This document shows positions 38,567 through 48,445 of a DNA stretch of 64,000 bases, piece after piece. How positions within the stretch are numbered: the stretch's first letter is position 1; every line of letters starts with the position of its first letter. The notes below the pieces were generated by a model. The model was not told the origin of the DNA and did no database searches. It saw only the letters and a program-made list of their open reading frames with translations. Made by a program: the position numbers and the translations under genes. The stretch is from contig CAMHPA010000005.1 in assembly GCA_946186925.1 (NCBI GenBank), positions 1 to 64,000 of the forward strand. Reading direction: 5' to 3'. Source of the DNA: an uncultured Bacteroidota bacterium. GTDB lineage: Bacteria > Bacteroidota > Bacteroidia > Bacteroidales > SZUA-534.

Positions 38567-41005
38567 TTATTGTTTTGCGCCTGTGCAGTATTTGCAGTAG
38601 TCCGATTTGACATTCTCATTCTCGAACACGCGAAGTGAGAATCCTTCGCCCTTGCCGCTCAACAGTTTGCAGTAGGTCTCGGGTTCAATCTGCTGAATGC
38701 GTGACATGGCTGTATCGAAGGCCGCTGTGTGCATCAGATTCTCAAAAAGCGAGCAGAGCGACACGTATGTGAGCAGAATCTGCATATTGGTGGTGCTGCC
38801 AACCCATGGTTCCAATGTCTTGATTGTCAGCATGTAGTCTTTGTTGTCGAGAAACAGTTCCGCCAGTTTCAGGCTGTTGTCCATCGACTCAGTTTTCACA
38901 TCAACAATCTTCTTTATGCGGTCGACGCAGGCGGTTTTCACCGAGCGCACGTGCGTAATCGAGTCCACTTCGCTGATGGTTTTGAGTTGTAGGCGAAGGT
39001 TCAGCTTGTCGATGGTTTCCTTCTTCAGTGTTGTTGAGTAAAGTCTGTCGATGCCCGATTGCAGGCGGCTGCCGATGTCTTTGAACAGTCCGTCGGGGTA
39101 GGTGATTTGTATCAGCAAGTCGTTGAAGGCGATGTACTCGTTGTAGGGGCTCATTTCGGCCAAAGCGCTGATTTTCTCTTTCAGCTCGGCATCCTTCACC
39201 TGTCCCAGCCTGTGGCGCAGCCAAAGGTCGTTCATGGCCAGGCCGGCAAATTCGGGTGTCGCAGGAATCCGCATCTCATCGAGTGCGTCGGGGGTGTAAT
39301 CGCCGGTCAGAATGCGCTTCATAACCAGTTTTTGTATCGACAGTGCCAGCACGCGGTCCGACGAGTCGCACGCTTCGCTGAACTTGCGCAGTACGAACGG
39401 ACGCTCGTTCTTGCCTGTCACATCGTACACAATGCGCATGCTGATGCGGGCGTAGCGGTGTTTCTGCAGAATGGGTTCAAGCTCTTTGGCCAGATTTTTC
39501 TTTAGAATGGTGTCCTGCACCTGTTCAATATTGAGTCGTGCCAGATTGCTGTATTTTGTTGAGCGGATGTCAGTTGCAAAGTCGTCCCAGTTGTAGTCGG
39601 TTATAATTTCGGTTGTGGTTGAGTCCATCTGCCGTTTTTCGAGCGCGCGGACAATGCTTTCGGCGCGGCGGCGCTGCAGGTTGCGGTTCACCGAGTCGCT
39701 GCCTTCAACCGACGAGTAGGCCGTGATACTCATGTTCAGGATTTTAAAGTCGCGTTGCTCGAGTGCTTCCAGAAACGGTTCAATGTCCGCTTCGTTGTAG
39801 TCGGCCTTGTTGCCTTTGAACGGAATCACAAACTCAAGGTCGGCGCTGTCGGGCACGGGTTTGTAGCCGCCGAATCGCGAGTTGATTGAGATGGTGTCGG
39901 CCAGCAGTTTCACGTTGTTTTTGTAAGTGCCTTTAATCGGGTAGATGAACGATTTCGGCACACTTGTGCATACTGCGCCATCCTGCACAATGAGCAGGTT
40001 TATCTCGCTGTTGGCCAAATCCACTTCAGGCGGCAAATCGGCAACTTTCGTCTTGATGGCTTTGGGCCGGCCTTCTTTGGCTGCCAGATTCTTCTTGAAA
40101 AGTTTTTTTGCTTTCACCGGCTTGGTCAGCACGCCGCGGTTGAAACGGTTGTAATCCAGAATGTTGCGTTCGAGACTGCAGTCGTATTGTTCTTTTTGCA
40201 GAATGTCGAGAGCCAGCGCGTCGGTGTTGTTGCGCAGCAGCTTTTGCAGCGGCTTGGCGTTTTCCATATCGATGTAAACCTGTCTGTCTTCAATCACAAG
40301 CGCGTCGCGGAACTCATGCAGGTTGGTCATGCGGTTCACGCGCTTGCACACTTCGGGGTCGTAGACGTCGAGCCCCATGTTTTTCTCGGTGTACGGCACT
40401 TTCAGTTGGCTGCGGTTGCGCATTCCTTCGTTGAACGAACGGAAATTGCCAAGAACAACACTTACAAATACACGTTTACCATCGGCGTCGATATGTGATG
40501 AAACACCTATATATCTGTATTTTGTGCTTTCAAAGAGTGCGGCAATTTTACTATTCGACATCCATCGGAAAACCAGTTCCTCAGCCATCTGGTAATACGA
40601 TAGTTCCAGTTTGCCCTTAACTACATTGATTTTGGCCGTTATCTCATCAGCTTCGCTTGAACCTCCAAAGGCCTGCATACGTTCGCCCACAGGTAGTTTC
40701 AACTTCGCATTAGGGTCATCCTTTGCCATCAGGGCCATGTATTCTGATTGTTCGTTGGCCACGGCAAACATGAGCTGCCGGAAATGTAAAGGCTCGCAGT
40801 CGCGCTCATATAGAATGTAGTTTATTTGGTCGATGATGATGCTATCGAGCAGTTTTGGGTAGAAATCATCGGGGTCGATCGGTGTGATTGCCGCTATCGG
40901 CTCACCTTCAATATGATAGATTTTGCGAGCCACATTCTGCTGTGCCGTTACAATCAGTGAGCCGGCAAGAATAATCAGTAGGGCGAGTGCTATCTTTTTA
41001 GCCAT
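38567..41005 (-). CDS. Large secreted protein with CAP-like N-terminus and OmpA-like segment
   Basis: Signal peptide; LLDSIIIDQINYILYERDCEPLHFRQLMFAVANEQSEYMA; ITAYSSVEGSDSVNRNLQRRRAESIVRALEKRQ (OmpA_C-like). Confidence 0.62.
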   Translation of the reverse strand: MAKKIALALLIILAGSLIVTAQQNVARKIYHIEGEPIAAITPIDPDDFYPKLLDSIIIDQINYILYERDCEPLHFRQLMFAVANEQSEYMALMAKDDPNAKLKLPVGERMQAFGGSSEADEITAKINVVKGKLELSYYQMAEELVFRWMSNSKIAALFESTKYRYIGVSSHIDADGKRVFVSVVLGNFRSFNEGMRNRSQLKVPYTEKNMGLDVYDPEVCKRVNRMTNLHEFRDALVIEDRQVYIDMENAKPLQKLLRNNTDALALDILQKEQYDCSLERNILDYNRFNRGVLTKPVKAKKLFKKNLAAKEGRPKAIKTKVADLPPEVDLANSEINLLIVQDGAVCTSVPKSFIYPIKGTYKNNVKLLADTISINSRFGGYKPVPDSADLEFVIPFKGNKADYNEADIEPFLEALEQRDFKILNMSITAYSSVEGSDSVNRNLQRRRAESIVRALEKRQMDSTTTEIITDYNWDDFATDIRSTKYSNLARLNIEQVQDTILKKNLAKELEPILQKHRYARISMRIVYDVTGKNERPFVLRKFSEACDSSDRVLALSIQKLVMKRILTGDYTPDALDEMRIPATPEFAGLAMNDLWLRHRLGQVKDAELKEKISALAEMSPYNEYIAFNDLLIQITYPDGLFKDIGSRLQSGIDRLYSTTLKKETIDKLNLRLQLKTISEVDSITHVRSVKTACVDRIKKIVDVKTESMDNSLKLAELFLDNKDYMLTIKTLEPWVGSTTNMQILLTYVSLCSLFENLMHTAAFDTAMSRIQQIEPETYCKLLSGKGEGFSLRVFENENVKSDYCKYCTGAKQ

Positions 41006-41069
41006 CAGTTTCCTTTTTCTAAAAAACTCGCAAATCTACAAATTATTGTTAGTCTGCCTATAGCGATTT

Positions 41070-41297
41070 TCATTTTTGCATATTGGGGTCGGTGGCGCAG
41101 ATGGCCGCCAGCCGTTCCACAAATTTCCGTTCCGACGGATGTTTCTCGTACATGTAGAGCAGCATTTCGTCTTGCGCTTCACGCGATTGCCTGAGAATGG
41201 ACAGCGCCGTGGTTATCAGGCCCTGACTATAGCGCAGCCGCTGCATTTGGTCGAGCAGCGATAACTCTTTGGGCGATAGCGGGTTGCGGTTTTGCAT
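41070..41297 (-). CDS. Small hypothetical protein
   Basis: MQNRNPLSPKELSLLDQMQRLRYSQG...; short but colinear with neighbours. Confidence 0.5.
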   Translation of the reverse strand: MQNRNPLSPKELSLLDQMQRLRYSQGLITTALSILRQSREAQDEMLLYMYEKHPSERKFVERLAAICATDPNMQK

Positions 41298-41310
41298 TGG
41301 TTGCGGACGG

Positions 41311-41793
41311 CTAAATGTTTGCAAGAAACTCTTTTATAAAATAATAAATCATCGCGCTCGACAGAATGAGTTTCAAAACCAGTCCGGTCATGATTCCGAC
41401 AAACGACCCCAAAGCGGCGTACAGAGAGCGGTCAGTATCATTGTTGCCGGTGTACTCGCCAATGAAAGCGCCAATGAGCGGGCAGAACACAATTCCGGGC
41501 AAACCGAAAAACATCCCCACAAAAACACCGATTGTGGCGCCCCAGGTTCCGCGCTTGGTGCCGCCGAACTTTTTTGTGCCCCACGCTGGTACAATGTAGT
41601 CGAGCACCACGGCGGCCACAGCCAGCACGGCCATGGTAACCATAAACGCGGTGCTGAAATTGCCCCATCGTGTGAATTGCAGCATCAGCAGCGACAGAAA
41701 ACTCAATGGCGGTCCTGGAATGACCGGCACAAAACAGCCGAAAAATCCCGCCAAAGCCAGAAAAACGCCGAGTGTCAGAAGAATGTAATCCAT
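41311..41793 (-). CDS. DUF456-family membrane protein
   Basis: GCFVPVIPGPPLSFLSLLML, GTWGATIGVFVGMFFGLPGIVFCPLIGAFIGEY. Confidence 0.82.
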   Translation of the reverse strand: MDYILLTLGVFLALAGFFGCFVPVIPGPPLSFLSLLMLQFTRWGNFSTAFMVTMAVLAVAAVVLDYIVPAWGTKKFGGTKRGTWGATIGVFVGMFFGLPGIVFCPLIGAFIGEYTGNNDTDRSLYAALGSFVGIMTGLVLKLILSSAMIYYFIKEFLANI

Positions 41794-41863
41794 AACTTTG
41801 TAAATATAGTGTTTACATATGTTTGATTTGCACAATTAGTATAGTTTGGCAATGATGCGTCGG

Positions 41864-44368
41864 CTACTTTCCCTTCATCTCAACCACCTGTCCCTTAACC
41901 GTTTCCACATCATACTCAAAGTATTTTCCAAACTCGGGCTGACCGATGCTTGCCTTTTCCGACACAATCGGCTCTTTCACATCAGCCGACACAAGCAGAG
42001 CGTTCGGGCAAGTGCCTTCGGCGGGTTTTAGGCCAGCGCCTTCGAGTTCAACGGCCGAGCGGATTCGCAGTGTTCCGCCGATGGTCGATGTGATTTTTGC
42101 CGACGCCAGTTTGCCGCCATTCCAATCCATATCAACCACAAATCCGCCGCGGGCGCACAAGCCGCTCACACTGCCGTCGGCCCAAACGTCGGGCAGGGCA
42201 GGCAGAAGATGCACGGCGCCATCGTGGCTCTGCAGCAGCATTTCGGCCACGCCAGCGCAGAATCCGAAGTTGCCGTCAATTTGGAAAGGCGGATGCGCGT
42301 CGAACAGATTGGCATAGGTGCGTCCGTTGCCGCGTGCCATCCACGGGTTTCCGCCCGACGGCAGCAGATTGAGCATATTGCAGATAATCCGATAAGCGTG
42401 ATTGCCGTCGAGCAGACGCGCCCAAAGGTTGATTTTCCAGCCGATAGACCAGCCAGTGGCCATATCGCCACGCTGCGTGAGCGTGTTTTTGGCGGCCTCA
42501 AACAGTTGCGGTTGCTTGAATGGCGAAATCTGATTCGACGGATACAGCCCGTACAGATGCGACACGTGGCGGTGTTGGTCGGTCGGGTCGTCGGCGTCAA
42601 CAAGCCACTCTTGCAGTTGGTTGTGCTGCCCAATCGCCATTGGCGCGATGCGGCCGAGAACGGTCTGCGCCGAATCGCGGAAAGCGGCATCAACACCGAG
42701 CACCGCCGAAGCCGCAATTGCCTGATTCAGAACATCAAAAACAATTTGATTGTCCATCGTGCAGCCCGCCGTCATCGACGAGCCGTCGTTGGTGTAGCCG
42801 TGTTCGGGCGATGTCGAAGGCGTGGTCACCAGATAGCCCAGCGTGGGGTGCTCAACCATCGCCGTCATATAGAATCGGGCGCTCTCTTTCAATATGTTAT
42901 AGTTGTCGGCAAGGAATTTTCGGTCGCCAGTGAACAGATAATGCTGCCAGATGTGCGTTGTGAGCCAGCCGCCGCCGTTGGGCCACATTCCCCAGTAGGC
43001 GCCGTCAATCGGGCCCGTCACACGCCATATGTCGGTGTTGTGGTGAGCCACCCAGCCGTCGGCGTTGTACATCTGCCGAGCCGTGGCGCGGCCAGTCTGC
43101 GCAAGGTCGCCAATGAGCGAGAACAGCGGCTGATGGCATTCGCTCAAGTTGGTCACTTCGGCAGGCCAGTAGTTCATTTCAGCGTTGATGTTTATGGTGT
43201 ATTTGCTGTCCCACGGCGCGTCGACCATATTGTTCCAGATGCCCTGCAGGTTGGCCGCCTGCCCGCCAGGCTGCGACGACGAGATGAGCAGATAGCGCCC
43301 GTATTGGAACATCAGCGCCACCATTGCTTGGTCGTTGCCCTTGTTGAAGGCTTCCAACCGACGGTCGGTCTCAATGGCCGAACTGTCCGATTTTGGCAAC
43401 TCAAGCCGCACGCGGTCAAATTGCTTTTTGTATGCTGATATATGATTGGCTAACAGTTGCTTATAATCTTTCTCAACGGCTTTCGCCAATGCCGATTCAG
43501 CCGCTTCTTCGGCATTTCCGCTCACATCGTTGTAGTTCACAAAATTGGTTGCCGATGCAATGTAGATGGTTGCCGACGATGCGCCGCGCACCATCAGTTT
43601 GTTCTCGCCAGCCAGATTGGTACCGTCGCTTTTCACTGTAACTGCCAGATATGCACCCAGTTTGGCATCAACGCCTTCCTGCGATTTTCCGTCAATCTTG
43701 ACAATCATTTTCACATCTTCGGCGCTTTTGAAGCCACCAGTGCCAACAATTGTTGTCTTATTGTCCTTCACATCGATGGTGTTCGGCAGCGGGCAGTTGT
43801 GACTGATGTCGAAATTCAGCGCCTTCCGTTGGTCCGAGTCAATGCGCACAACTATCACATTATCAGTCAGTGAAGCGAAAGCCGTGCGCGTGATGTTGGC
43901 GCCATTGGCCGCAAAACGCGTGGTGGCTGTGGCATTGCTGATATTCAAGTCGCGATAGTAGTTGCTAACATCTTGAATATCTGATATATCGATAAACAAA
44001 CTGCCCAGCGTTAGATAGCCCATACCGTTCTGTCCTGTAAAGAAATTCTGATTCACAACATCTTGTGCTTCAGCAAATTTGCCGTCAAAAATCAGTTTCC
44101 TGACCTTTGGCAGAGCCGCGTTGGCCTTTTCAGGGATATTGTTGTGCGGACCGCCAGCCCAGAACGTCTCGTCGTTGAGTTGGATTTCCTCGTGTCCCGT
44201 GCCGCCGAAAATCATTCCGCCCAAATGCGAGTTTCCGATGGGCAGCGCCTCGGTCCAGGCCTTTGCAGGCTGCGAGTACCACAACTTAAGTTCTTCATTG
44301 TCAGCCTTGTTGCCGCACGAGCAGACAACCGCGCCAACCATTAACGCTAATGCAATTTGTTTCTTCAT
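41864..44368 (-). CDS. GH95 glycoside hydrolase (alpha-L-fucosidase/alpha-L-galactosidase family)
   Basis: [113 protein letters not shown]. Confidence 0.93.
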   Translation of the reverse strand: MKKQIALALMVGAVVCSCGNKADNEELKLWYSQPAKAWTEALPIGNSHLGGMIFGGTGHEEIQLNDETFWAGGPHNNIPEKANAALPKVRKLIFDGKFAEAQDVVNQNFFTGQNGMGYLTLGSLFIDISDIQDVSNYYRDLNISNATATTRFAANGANITRTAFASLTDNVIVVRIDSDQRKALNFDISHNCPLPNTIDVKDNKTTIVGTGGFKSAEDVKMIVKIDGKSQEGVDAKLGAYLAVTVKSDGTNLAGENKLMVRGASSATIYIASATNFVNYNDVSGNAEEAAESALAKAVEKDYKQLLANHISAYKKQFDRVRLELPKSDSSAIETDRRLEAFNKGNDQAMVALMFQYGRYLLISSSQPGGQAANLQGIWNNMVDAPWDSKYTININAEMNYWPAEVTNLSECHQPLFSLIGDLAQTGRATARQMYNADGWVAHHNTDIWRVTGPIDGAYWGMWPNGGGWLTTHIWQHYLFTGDRKFLADNYNILKESARFYMTAMVEHPTLGYLVTTPSTSPEHGYTNDGSSMTAGCTMDNQIVFDVLNQAIAASAVLGVDAAFRDSAQTVLGRIAPMAIGQHNQLQEWLVDADDPTDQHRHVSHLYGLYPSNQISPFKQPQLFEAAKNTLTQRGDMATGWSIGWKINLWARLLDGNHAYRIICNMLNLLPSGGNPWMARGNGRTYANLFDAHPPFQIDGNFGFCAGVAEMLLQSHDGAVHLLPALPDVWADGSVSGLCARGGFVVDMDWNGGKLASAKITSTIGGTLRIRSAVELEGAGLKPAEGTCPNALLVSADVKEPIVSEKASIGQPEFGKYFEYDVETVKGQVVEMKGK

Positions 44369-44460
44369 ACAGAGTGTGTTTTGTTTTCGTAAATATATCT
44401 AAAAGTATTTTGTACTTTTATAAATATGGGGAAAATTTTGTGCGCGCTTTCCGCGAAAGT

Positions 44461-44538
44461 CCCGCCTGCCGCTATCTTACAGCATTGAGCACAGTTTCGG
44501 GCAACGTTCCCAAAAGGGTTATGGCAGAGAGTTTGCGG
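44461..44538. repeat. ~78-bp direct repeat, copy A (C-terminal coding end of RhuM)
   Basis: About 90% identical (8 mismatches counted by eye) to 45408-45485. Confidence 0.9.
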
Positions 44539-45311
44539 CCAATGTCTTTAAGCGAGTGGCCGCAGTGGTATAGGTTGTTATCGACAATGAGCCAGCGGTC
44601 GTGCGAAGGGGCGGTCCAAATGTGCGTGTCAATTGGCTCAACGCCAGCGGCAGAGTTGTGGATATTGCGCAGCGCGGTCAGGTCTTTGCCAGAATAAATA
44701 TCGGCGGTAACGCCAGAGCCGCGCACATCGAGCATCTCAAATGTTGCGGCATCAACATACGCATCGATTATGACAACTCGCTGTGTGGCGCTTTTTATGA
44801 GTCGCTCAAGCAGAGCCCGCGCCTCAAAAAACTGCCCGTCGAAAAACACTTGCTCAACGGGCAGAGCGTTGGTTCGCACAAAGAAGTCGATTTTGTTTTC
44901 GGCATCAGTCATACGCTGTTCAAGCCTTTCAAAACGCTGATTAACAGCATATCCTTTTAGCAGATAGTCTTTCAGTACACGATTCGCCCATTGGCGGAAT
45001 TGAGTGGCATTACGGGAACTAATTCTGTAACCAACTGATAGAATAGCGTCTAAATTGTAATGTTGAACATCCCGCTTAACCATACGCGAACCTTCAAGTC
45101 GAACTACCGAGAAAACCTCGGTAGTTGAGTTTTTGTCCAGTTCCTGTTCTTGAAATATGTTCTTCAAATGCAAGCCCACATTATCGGTAGAGCATCCGAA
45201 CAACAATGCTATCTGCTGCTGCGTCAGCCACACCGTTTCCTCGCTTAACCGCACTTCGAGTTTTACGGCTTCGTCGGGTTGGTATAGTATGATTTCGTTT
45301 CTATCTGTCAT
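44472..45311 (-). CDS. RhuM-family protein
   Basis: VWLTQQQIALLFGCSTDNVGLHLKNIF, VQHYNLDAILSVGYRISSRNATQFRQWANRVLKDYLLKGYAVN. Confidence 0.88.
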   Translation of the reverse strand: MTDRNEIILYQPDEAVKLEVRLSEETVWLTQQQIALLFGCSTDNVGLHLKNIFQEQELDKNSTTEVFSVVRLEGSRMVKRDVQHYNLDAILSVGYRISSRNATQFRQWANRVLKDYLLKGYAVNQRFERLEQRMTDAENKIDFFVRTNALPVEQVFFDGQFFEARALLERLIKSATQRVVIIDAYVDAATFEMLDVRGSGVTADIYSGKDLTALRNIHNSAAGVEPIDTHIWTAPSHDRWLIVDNNLYHCGHSLKDIGRKLSAITLLGTLPETVLNAVR

Positions 45312-45407
45312 AATGTTTGCTTGGCAAAGTGTTCTTGTACAGAGCAATACAAATGTATAAAAGTCAACTTGAAAAAGAAAACGTTTTTGAATATACCGTT
45401 CAGAAGC

Positions 45408-45485
45408 CCCGCTTGCCGCTATCTTACAGCACAGAGCACCGTTTCGGGCAGCGTTCCCATAAGGGTTATGACTGAGAGTTTGCGG
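45408..45485. repeat. ~78-bp direct repeat, copy B (RhuM C-terminus remnant)
   Basis: Minus strand reads RKLSVITLMGTLPETVLCAVR*, versus RKLSAITLLGTLPETVLNAVR* in the intact RhuM. Confidence 0.88.
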
Positions 45486-45762
45486 ATTCTTCCTTTTCTT
45501 CTTCCTCTTTCTTTCTTTTAAACTTGGCTTTCAGCCGTTTAACGCCTTCCACTCCCAGGATTGTCAGGCCGCCGTATTGGCAGGTTTTGGCCAGGCCGAA
45601 AAGCACAACCCACAGCGCGCCTTTGACTTGCGGCGAAAGGAACGGAAAAGCCATCTGTGCAAACGACAGAATGTAGAACGGAATGCAAAGCAGCAGAATC
45701 ACCACACCCGTCCTGAACGACAGCCCTTTAAGGAAGTTTTTTATCTTTTCCAACATTTTCAA
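45466..45762 (-). CDS. Small membrane protein with charged C-terminus
   Basis: Two TM segments; KFKRKKEEEEKEESANSQS tail runs into the RhuM remnant. Confidence 0.6.
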   Translation of the reverse strand: MKMLEKIKNFLKGLSFRTGVVILLLCIPFYILSFAQMAFPFLSPQVKGALWVVLFGLAKTCQYGGLTILGVEGVKRLKAKFKRKKEEEEKEESANSQS

Positions 45763-45783
45763 TCGCGCGTTTTTGCAAATATA

Positions 45784-48354
45784 TCAATCTTCCAGCCATC
45801 CAAAAACCTTTGCCTCAATGATTTTGGCATTCTCGGGCGAACCGAAATTGAGTTTTAAGAATCTCATTGTCAGGTCATTGTGCTCAATAACGATTTTTTG
45901 CGGCGCGCGGTCGTAGTGCGCAAGTTGAATGTAATAGCCGCCATCGTTTGATATTGAGACGGTTACATCGTCGGTGGCACTGCCGAGCGTCACTTCAACG
46001 CGCTTGAGCGTAATGCCGCGCTCGGTGTCCAGAACCCATTGCGGCGCCTTGTCGGTTGGGGCGGGCTGCCAAAAGGTCCGCTCGTCGCCGTCGGCGGCCA
46101 TACCAGCCGAATGGCCAGGCGCGTTGCTGTGCGCAAATGTCGGGTTGTTGGTGCCCAGAATCTGAATATCGTCATCTGTTCTTGCCTTGCGTTTCTGAAT
46201 GTACGGGCGGTCGGCAACCACAGGCGTTTTGCCCTCAACAAACCGTTCGCCGCCCACAAACTCAAGTTCAATGGTGCCCGAAGCCAGTCCGTCCGACGTT
46301 GCCTCAACAACCGTTTTGCCCGACTGATACGCACGCATCTCAATGGCGCACAATCCGTCAAGAATCTGAATGTCAGAGTTTTTCGAGAAGCAAATCTCTC
46401 TGCCTGTCGGGAATTCGCCAGGGCCCGAAACAATGCGCAGTCGCACGTCGGGCGAGTTCGAAATGAGCCGTCCGCTTGCGTCTAAAACGCTGACTGTCAG
46501 CCGCACATCGTCGGTTCCGTCGGTCAGTATGCCTTTGGTTTTGGTCGATTCGATTTTCAAAGCCGCGGGTTCGCCTTCGGTTGGCCATTCGGGCGGCGCA
46601 ATGCCCGCGTATTCGTTTCTGTACCAATAATATGCACGTTTCGGAATGCGGAAATAATCGATGATTCCCGTCTTGCCCAACTGACTGCCGAAAATGCTTC
46701 CGTGGTCGAACCCGCACCAAATGCACTGTCCGCCGCGCCACTCAACACCCTTGTAGGCATCGTCTTTCTGCAAATCGGCCCACCCAGGGTCGTACACGCC
46801 AGGGCGAATAGCCGTTGTGGTGCTGTATTCCGACACCAGCGACGGAATGCCAGGCCGAATGAAGTCGGGAATGGTTGCGCCGTCGCCGTTGTAGCCAACA
46901 GCGTCGCCAAGCAGGTCGAAGCGGTCGGCGCCGAGCGGACGCTGAGCCCCACCAATGGCCGCATAGCGCGTCGTGTCGAGTTGGTGGGTGCGCTCAACCA
47001 TCTTGCGCAGCAGATTTTTGGTGGCCGCAATTGTCTGACGCTGAGTGAAAAACACTTCGTTACACATCGACCACGCGAAAATCGAAGGTTGGTTCCGATT
47101 GATAACAATCATCTCTTCGAGTTGTTGCAAAACGCTCTGCTCAAAAGCCGCAGTGTCTTCATTATTAATAGGATAGGCGCTTGCATACCAATATCCGTCC
47201 TGTTGGTTGCCGCCCGTTCCCCAAAACGCCATTTCCGACCAAAACAAAATGCCCTGACGCGAGCACTCGTCGGCAAAAGCGGGCGAATGCGGATAGTGCG
47301 AGCCGCGTATCATATTGAAACCTGCCTCTTTAATCATCCGCACGTCGCGGCGGACGGCCTCTTCGGTAATGGCGTCGCACCAGCCAGCGTGGTCTTGGTG
47401 AACATTGGCGCCGCGCAGGTATAAGTGCTTGCCGTTCAGGAAGAAACCGTGGTCGGCGGTCCAGTCGAGCCAACGGAACCCGAAAACCGACGATTGCGAA
47501 TCTATCACCTTAGTGCCATCAACTATCTGACATTCAGCCGTATAAAGTGTAGGCGAATCAACCGACCAAAGCATTGGGTTGGCAATTTCCGCTGTCGCGA
47601 TATTGGCGGTCAAGCGCTCGCCAGCCTTCATTTTCAGTTCTTTATCGCTTTGCGCGACGATTGCGCCCTTGCCGTCTTTGACAATCAGCCGCAAAGTGGC
47701 CGTTTTGTCCGCATTAGCCTGATTTTCAATGGTTACATCGGTACTAACCGCAGCCGATTTGCCTTCGGTTTCCTTCAGACCAGGCGTTGTGATTTGCAGA
47801 CCGCACCACGCAATGTGCGTCGGGTTTTTCTTGGCCAGCCGCACCGTGCGGTAAATGCCGCCGTTGAAGTTGTGCTCGCCCGCACGCGGTGCAACTTTTG
47901 GATTCCAAATGTTGTTAACTCTCACTGCCACAATATTTTCGCCCACTACGGCATTCTCGGTAATATCAATGCTGAAACCCGTGTAACCGCCTGTGTGCGA
48001 GCCGCTTGGCTTGCCATTGACAAATATCTCAGCTTCCTGAAAAACGCCGTCGAATTCAATGAACAGTCTGTTTTTCAAGTCGTTGGCCGAAAGGTTGATT
48101 TTCTTGCGATACCAGCCGTAGCCCGTGTAAAAATCGCGCGACATAAAGTAAGGTATTGCAAATGAGTGCGGTATCCCAATCTTCTGCCACTGCGAATCGT
48201 CGAAATCCGCGTTTTGCGCGCCATCGAAATCGCCCAACGCAAAAGTCCAATTGGCATTTATCACTTCAGTGCCGTAATCGGTTGTTTTTGTGCACGATAC
48301 CGCTATTGCAAATACGGCAGTCAGGGCGGCGAGTGAGAGTTTGTGTATCTTCAT
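45784..48354 (-). CDS. GH2 beta-galactosidase-like enzyme
   Basis: WYRKKINLSANDLKNRLFIEFDGVFQEAEIFVNGKPSGSHTGGYTGFSIDIT, LRGANVHQDHAGWCDA, RGSHYPHSPAFADECSRQGILFWSE, WSMCNE; C-terminal discoidin-like module. Confidence 0.9.
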   Translation of the reverse strand: MKIHKLSLAALTAVFAIAVSCTKTTDYGTEVINANWTFALGDFDGAQNADFDDSQWQKIGIPHSFAIPYFMSRDFYTGYGWYRKKINLSANDLKNRLFIEFDGVFQEAEIFVNGKPSGSHTGGYTGFSIDITENAVVGENIVAVRVNNIWNPKVAPRAGEHNFNGGIYRTVRLAKKNPTHIAWCGLQITTPGLKETEGKSAAVSTDVTIENQANADKTATLRLIVKDGKGAIVAQSDKELKMKAGERLTANIATAEIANPMLWSVDSPTLYTAECQIVDGTKVIDSQSSVFGFRWLDWTADHGFFLNGKHLYLRGANVHQDHAGWCDAITEEAVRRDVRMIKEAGFNMIRGSHYPHSPAFADECSRQGILFWSEMAFWGTGGNQQDGYWYASAYPINNEDTAAFEQSVLQQLEEMIVINRNQPSIFAWSMCNEVFFTQRQTIAATKNLLRKMVERTHQLDTTRYAAIGGAQRPLGADRFDLLGDAVGYNGDGATIPDFIRPGIPSLVSEYSTTTAIRPGVYDPGWADLQKDDAYKGVEWRGGQCIWCGFDHGSIFGSQLGKTGIIDYFRIPKRAYYWYRNEYAGIAPPEWPTEGEPAALKIESTKTKGILTDGTDDVRLTVSVLDASGRLISNSPDVRLRIVSGPGEFPTGREICFSKNSDIQILDGLCAIEMRAYQSGKTVVEATSDGLASGTIELEFVGGERFVEGKTPVVADRPYIQKRKARTDDDIQILGTNNPTFAHSNAPGHSAGMAADGDERTFWQPAPTDKAPQWVLDTERGITLKRVEVTLGSATDDVTVSISNDGGYYIQLAHYDRAPQKIVIEHNDLTMRFLKLNFGSPENAKIIEAKVFGWLED

Positions 48355-48402
48355 AATCAGTTGGTTAAATATTTGCAAATAAGTTTTTTGCGTTCGAAAA
48401 CA

Positions 48403-48438
48403 AAAAAATCCGACACACTTTGACCGTGTCGGATTTTT
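48403..48438 (-). terminator. Terminator hairpin between GH97 and GH2 genes
   Basis: AAATCCGACAC-ACTTTGACC-GTGTCGGATTT flanked by A- and T-runs. Confidence 0.78.
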
Positions 48439-48445
48439 GTTTCAA

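Noticed and set aside
42209-43438. 409-aa plus-strand ORF
   Set aside because: Antisense to the GH95 gene; no signal peptide or recognisable motifs; shadow ORF of a GC-biased third position.
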